From an uncultured Fretibacterium sp. (GTDB taxonomy: Bacteria > Synergistota > Synergistia > Synergistales > Aminobacteriaceae), in assembly GCA_937915835.1 (NCBI GenBank), contig CALGHA010000064.1:1-16380 (forward strand): 16,380 nucleotides of DNA, read 5' to 3'. The translations under genes were made by a program, and so were the position numbers. Below the pieces are notes generated by a model. The model searched no databases and was not told where the DNA came from. It saw only the letters and a program-made list of their open reading frames with translations. Position 1 is the first letter of the stretch. Each line of letters starts with the position of its first letter. Below, piece after piece: positions 14,773-16,380 of the stretch.

Positions 14773-15310
14773 ATCGCTTCCAAGTGAAATTATCCGGGAA
14801 AAATATTGCTAGTCTCTGAACGATTAAGCCTGCAAGAATTGACTTGAGAATATCTCCGGGCATCGGCATTAACACGAAATACATTAAGAGTGTTTTAGCT
14901 CCAAGCTCATTTTCCAGATAATATTTCGACATGAAATAATAATAGGGAATTCCAAACGCGTAAATCACAGCAATTCCGGCCAATCCTCCAAGTGTCCAAG
15001 TTAAAAATTTCGGTGTAAACTTCTCAGCGATATATCCAGCAAGCCAAGCTCCAGGAATGAAGCCGAGAATATATCCGAACGTTGGATTTAGGACAGAGCC
15101 GGTGAAAACTGGAAGGCCTATTAAGCCCGCGAAGACGTAAACACAGACTGCTACAGCTCCGAACTTTTTGCCGAGTACAAGCCCGGATAATACGACAAAA
15201 AGAGTTTGCAAAGTTAAAGGCAAAAGAGGCGTAGGAATTTTTATGTGAGTTCCGATAGCGATTAATGCCGCGAATAATGCACATAATACTAAATTTTTCG
15301 TAGTTGCCAT
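14771..15310 (-). CDS. bioY: Biotin ECF transporter substrate-binding membrane subunit
   Basis: The 179-residue, six-helix protein captures biotin at the membrane for uptake. Family features are LPLTLQTLFVVLSGLVLG (30-47), GLPVFTG...NPTFGYILGF (65-84) and MPGDILKSILAG (150-161). Length matches BioY (about 180-190). It starts 3 bases after the birA stop, and its ribosome site GGAGG is in the last birA codons, so the two are one operon. No EcfA/EcfT energising genes are adjacent, so it must use a shared module or act alone. Confidence 0.93.
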   Translation of the reverse strand: MATTKNLVLCALFAALIAIGTHIKIPTPLLPLTLQTLFVVLSGLVLGKKFGAVAVCVYVFAGLIGLPVFTGSVLNPTFGYILGFIPGAWLAGYIAEKFTPKFLTWTLGGLAGIAVIYAFGIPYYYFMSKYYLENELGAKTLLMYFVLMPMPGDILKSILAGLIVQRLAIFFPDNFTWKR

Positions 15311-15313
15311 AAA

Positions 15314-16297
15314 CTAATTTTCCTCCGTTCTAATCATGAAGACTTCTCCGCTTCTCAGTGTCTCAATTTCTCCCTTGTCGTTCACAATCACAAGTCCTCC
15401 GGAGTCGTCAATTCCTTCAACATGAGCCGTGTGTGAAATATTCCCTTTCATGTAAGTGATATCTTTACCCGTCAGCATTGAGCGTTCACGATAAGCATTG
15501 ATTAAATCCGGAGCGTCGAGATTTTCTGCGAATGTCATAATGTAATCAGCCGTTCTCGCGCAAAGTTCATCACGTCCGAACGAGATATTATCGTCCTGAA
15601 AGATTGCTCCGGCTGACTGTGCAAAATCTCCGGAAAAATTCTTCGTCGTTACGTTTATGCCTATACCTGTTACGACGCTCTCAATCTCGCCGTTCTCGAA
15701 ATTGCTTACGGCTTCGGTTAATATTCCCGTAATCTTTTTGCCGCGAAAGAGAATATCATTTACCCATTTAATTTTAAGATTTCCGCGAGCTTCTTCGTAC
15801 AAATCTTCAATTGCAAGACATACGGCGACAGCATCAGCGATCGTTATCATCTGGAATTTCTCAGCTTCAACCTTCGGACGCAAGATTAACGTCATGTAAA
15901 GTCCTGTTCCTGCAGGAGATTCAAAGCTGTGGCCTCGTCGTCCGCGACCGGCTGTTTGGTGATTAGCCGCGATTAAAGTTCCGTGTGAGGCTCCGGACAT
16001 TGCGAGTTTCTTTGCGTAATTGTTGGTTGAGTCGACTTCCCCAAGACAGATTACGCGCGAAATTTTCGTGTCGGGCTTCAAGTGAGAGATTATCCCCTCT
16101 TCGGTTAATACGTCGCTGAACTCTTCAAGCATGTAGCCTCTGTTAGTAACAGCTTTAATCTTATGGCCTTCCTTCCTGAGCTGAGCAATAACTTTCCAGA
16201 CGGCGGCGCGTGAGACGTTGAAACTTTTTGCAAGTTCTTCACCTGAGAGAAATTCGCCCCGTTTAGCTTCTAACATGTGTAAAATTTTGGTCTTCAT
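15314..16297 (-). CDS. birA: Bifunctional biotin-protein ligase and biotin operon repressor
   Basis: The 327-residue product activates biotin with ATP to biotinyl-AMP, transfers it to carboxylase/decarboxylase carrier domains, and when biotin is plentiful represses its own operon. Residues 1-57 are a winged helix (GEELAKSFNVSRAAVWKVIAQLR). The central domain has STNNYA (90-95), GRGRRG (117-122), KWVND (177-181) and KKITGIL (187-193, K188 the likely binding lysine). The C-terminal SH3-like domain (about 272-325) follows. At 327 residues it is the DNA-binding class. No good ribosome site precedes ATG 16297, but this start keeps the whole winged helix. It heads the birA-bioY operon under a BirA-like operator. 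Confidence 0.96.
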   Translation of the reverse strand: MKTKILHMLEAKRGEFLSGEELAKSFNVSRAAVWKVIAQLRKEGHKIKAVTNRGYMLEEFSDVLTEEGIISHLKPDTKISRVICLGEVDSTNNYAKKLAMSGASHGTLIAANHQTAGRGRRGHSFESPAGTGLYMTLILRPKVEAEKFQMITIADAVAVCLAIEDLYEEARGNLKIKWVNDILFRGKKITGILTEAVSNFENGEIESVVTGIGINVTTKNFSGDFAQSAGAIFQDDNISFGRDELCARTADYIMTFAENLDAPDLINAYRERSMLTGKDITYMKGNISHTAHVEGIDDSGGLVIVNDKGEIETLRSGEVFMIRTEEN

Positions 16298-16328
16298 GAT
16301 GGCGTTAATGATAAATCAGAAAGCCTAA

Positions 16329-16355
16329 ATTGTAAAACGATAGAATATTTTTCAA
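16329..16355 (-). promoter_or_regulatory. Candidate birA-bioY promoter
   Basis: On the minus strand TTGAAA (16350-16355) and TACAAT (16329-16334) are 15 bases apart, about 35 bases before birA. The -10 lies inside one half of the BirA operator, which would let bound BirA block transcription. Confidence 0.4.
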
Positions 16356-16363
16356 GTTTACAT
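16330..16363. promoter_or_regulatory. BirA operator
   Basis: On the plus strand TTGTAAAAC, 16 bases, then AGTTTACAT. The known BirA site is TTGTAAACC-N14-16-GGTTTACAA; the halves match at 8 and 7 of 9 positions, with the spacing used in Escherichia coli. It lies about 33-66 bases before birA and overlaps the candidate promoter, as expected for autorepression by the winged-helix domain. Confidence 0.75.
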
Positions 16364-16366
16364 TTT

Positions 16367-16380
16367 GGGCGGGCGGGTGG
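16367..16380. other. G-run at the window edge
   Basis: Three GGG runs and a GG, separated by single bases, end at the window limit just upstream of the birA promoter. One more G would complete a G-quadruplex motif. It may also be part of a gene or terminator beyond the edge. Confidence 0.3.

Overview
The window looks like chromosomal DNA of a diderm (two-membrane) bacterium of moderate-to-low GC. The RND pump with its membrane-fusion protein, several signal-peptide proteins and a periplasmic-binding-type protein imply a periplasm. The BirA/BioY type and the general protein style suggest Synergistota (Synergistaceae-like). That placement is an impression from protein style, not a search result; a diderm Firmicute is the main alternative. 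No rRNA, tRNA, CRISPR array, insertion sequence or phage gene is visible. Coding density is high and no gene-free stretch exceeds 300 bases.

Layout: (1) 1-1575, + strand: the tail of an upstream gene, an exported type-1 periplasmic-binding-fold protein, and a small two-helix membrane protein, closed by a terminator. (2) 1574-5872, - strand: an RND efflux operon (membrane-fusion protein, a 22-codon mini-ORF, then the RND permease) with no outer-membrane factor. (3) 6000-7943, - strand: a lone glycogen branching enzyme gene (glgB) with its own promoter and terminator. (4) 8146-10625, - strand: an O-acetylation module, an AlgI-like MBOAT followed by an SGNH-family partner split into two ORFs by what looks like a one-base deletion. 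A consensus sigma-70 promoter drives it, and a 7-bp tandem repeat sits where transcription should begin. (5) 10845-14032, + strand, divergent from the acetylation operon: an exported Ig-like/TPR protein translationally coupled (overlapping TTGA) to a ParA-type ATPase. The ATPase carries a long Pro/Glu linker and an unrecognised C-terminal domain. (6) 14114-14707, + strand: a small exported protein of unknown function. (7) 14771-16297, - strand: birA-bioY, the biotin regulator/ligase and biotin uptake protein, preceded by a good match to the BirA operator.

The birA-bioY operon forms a closed regulatory loop: the ligase senses biotin and probably represses its own operon. The MBOAT/SGNH pair would carry acetyl groups across the inner membrane to an envelope polysaccharide, but the partner appears frameshifted. 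The most novel-looking unit is the exported TPR protein plus linker-containing ParA: a ParA without ParB or parS, in a two-gene operon with a secreted protein. This suggests cell-surface positioning or a cargo system rather than chromosome segregation, which is inference. The remaining genes are ordinary envelope and metabolic functions.
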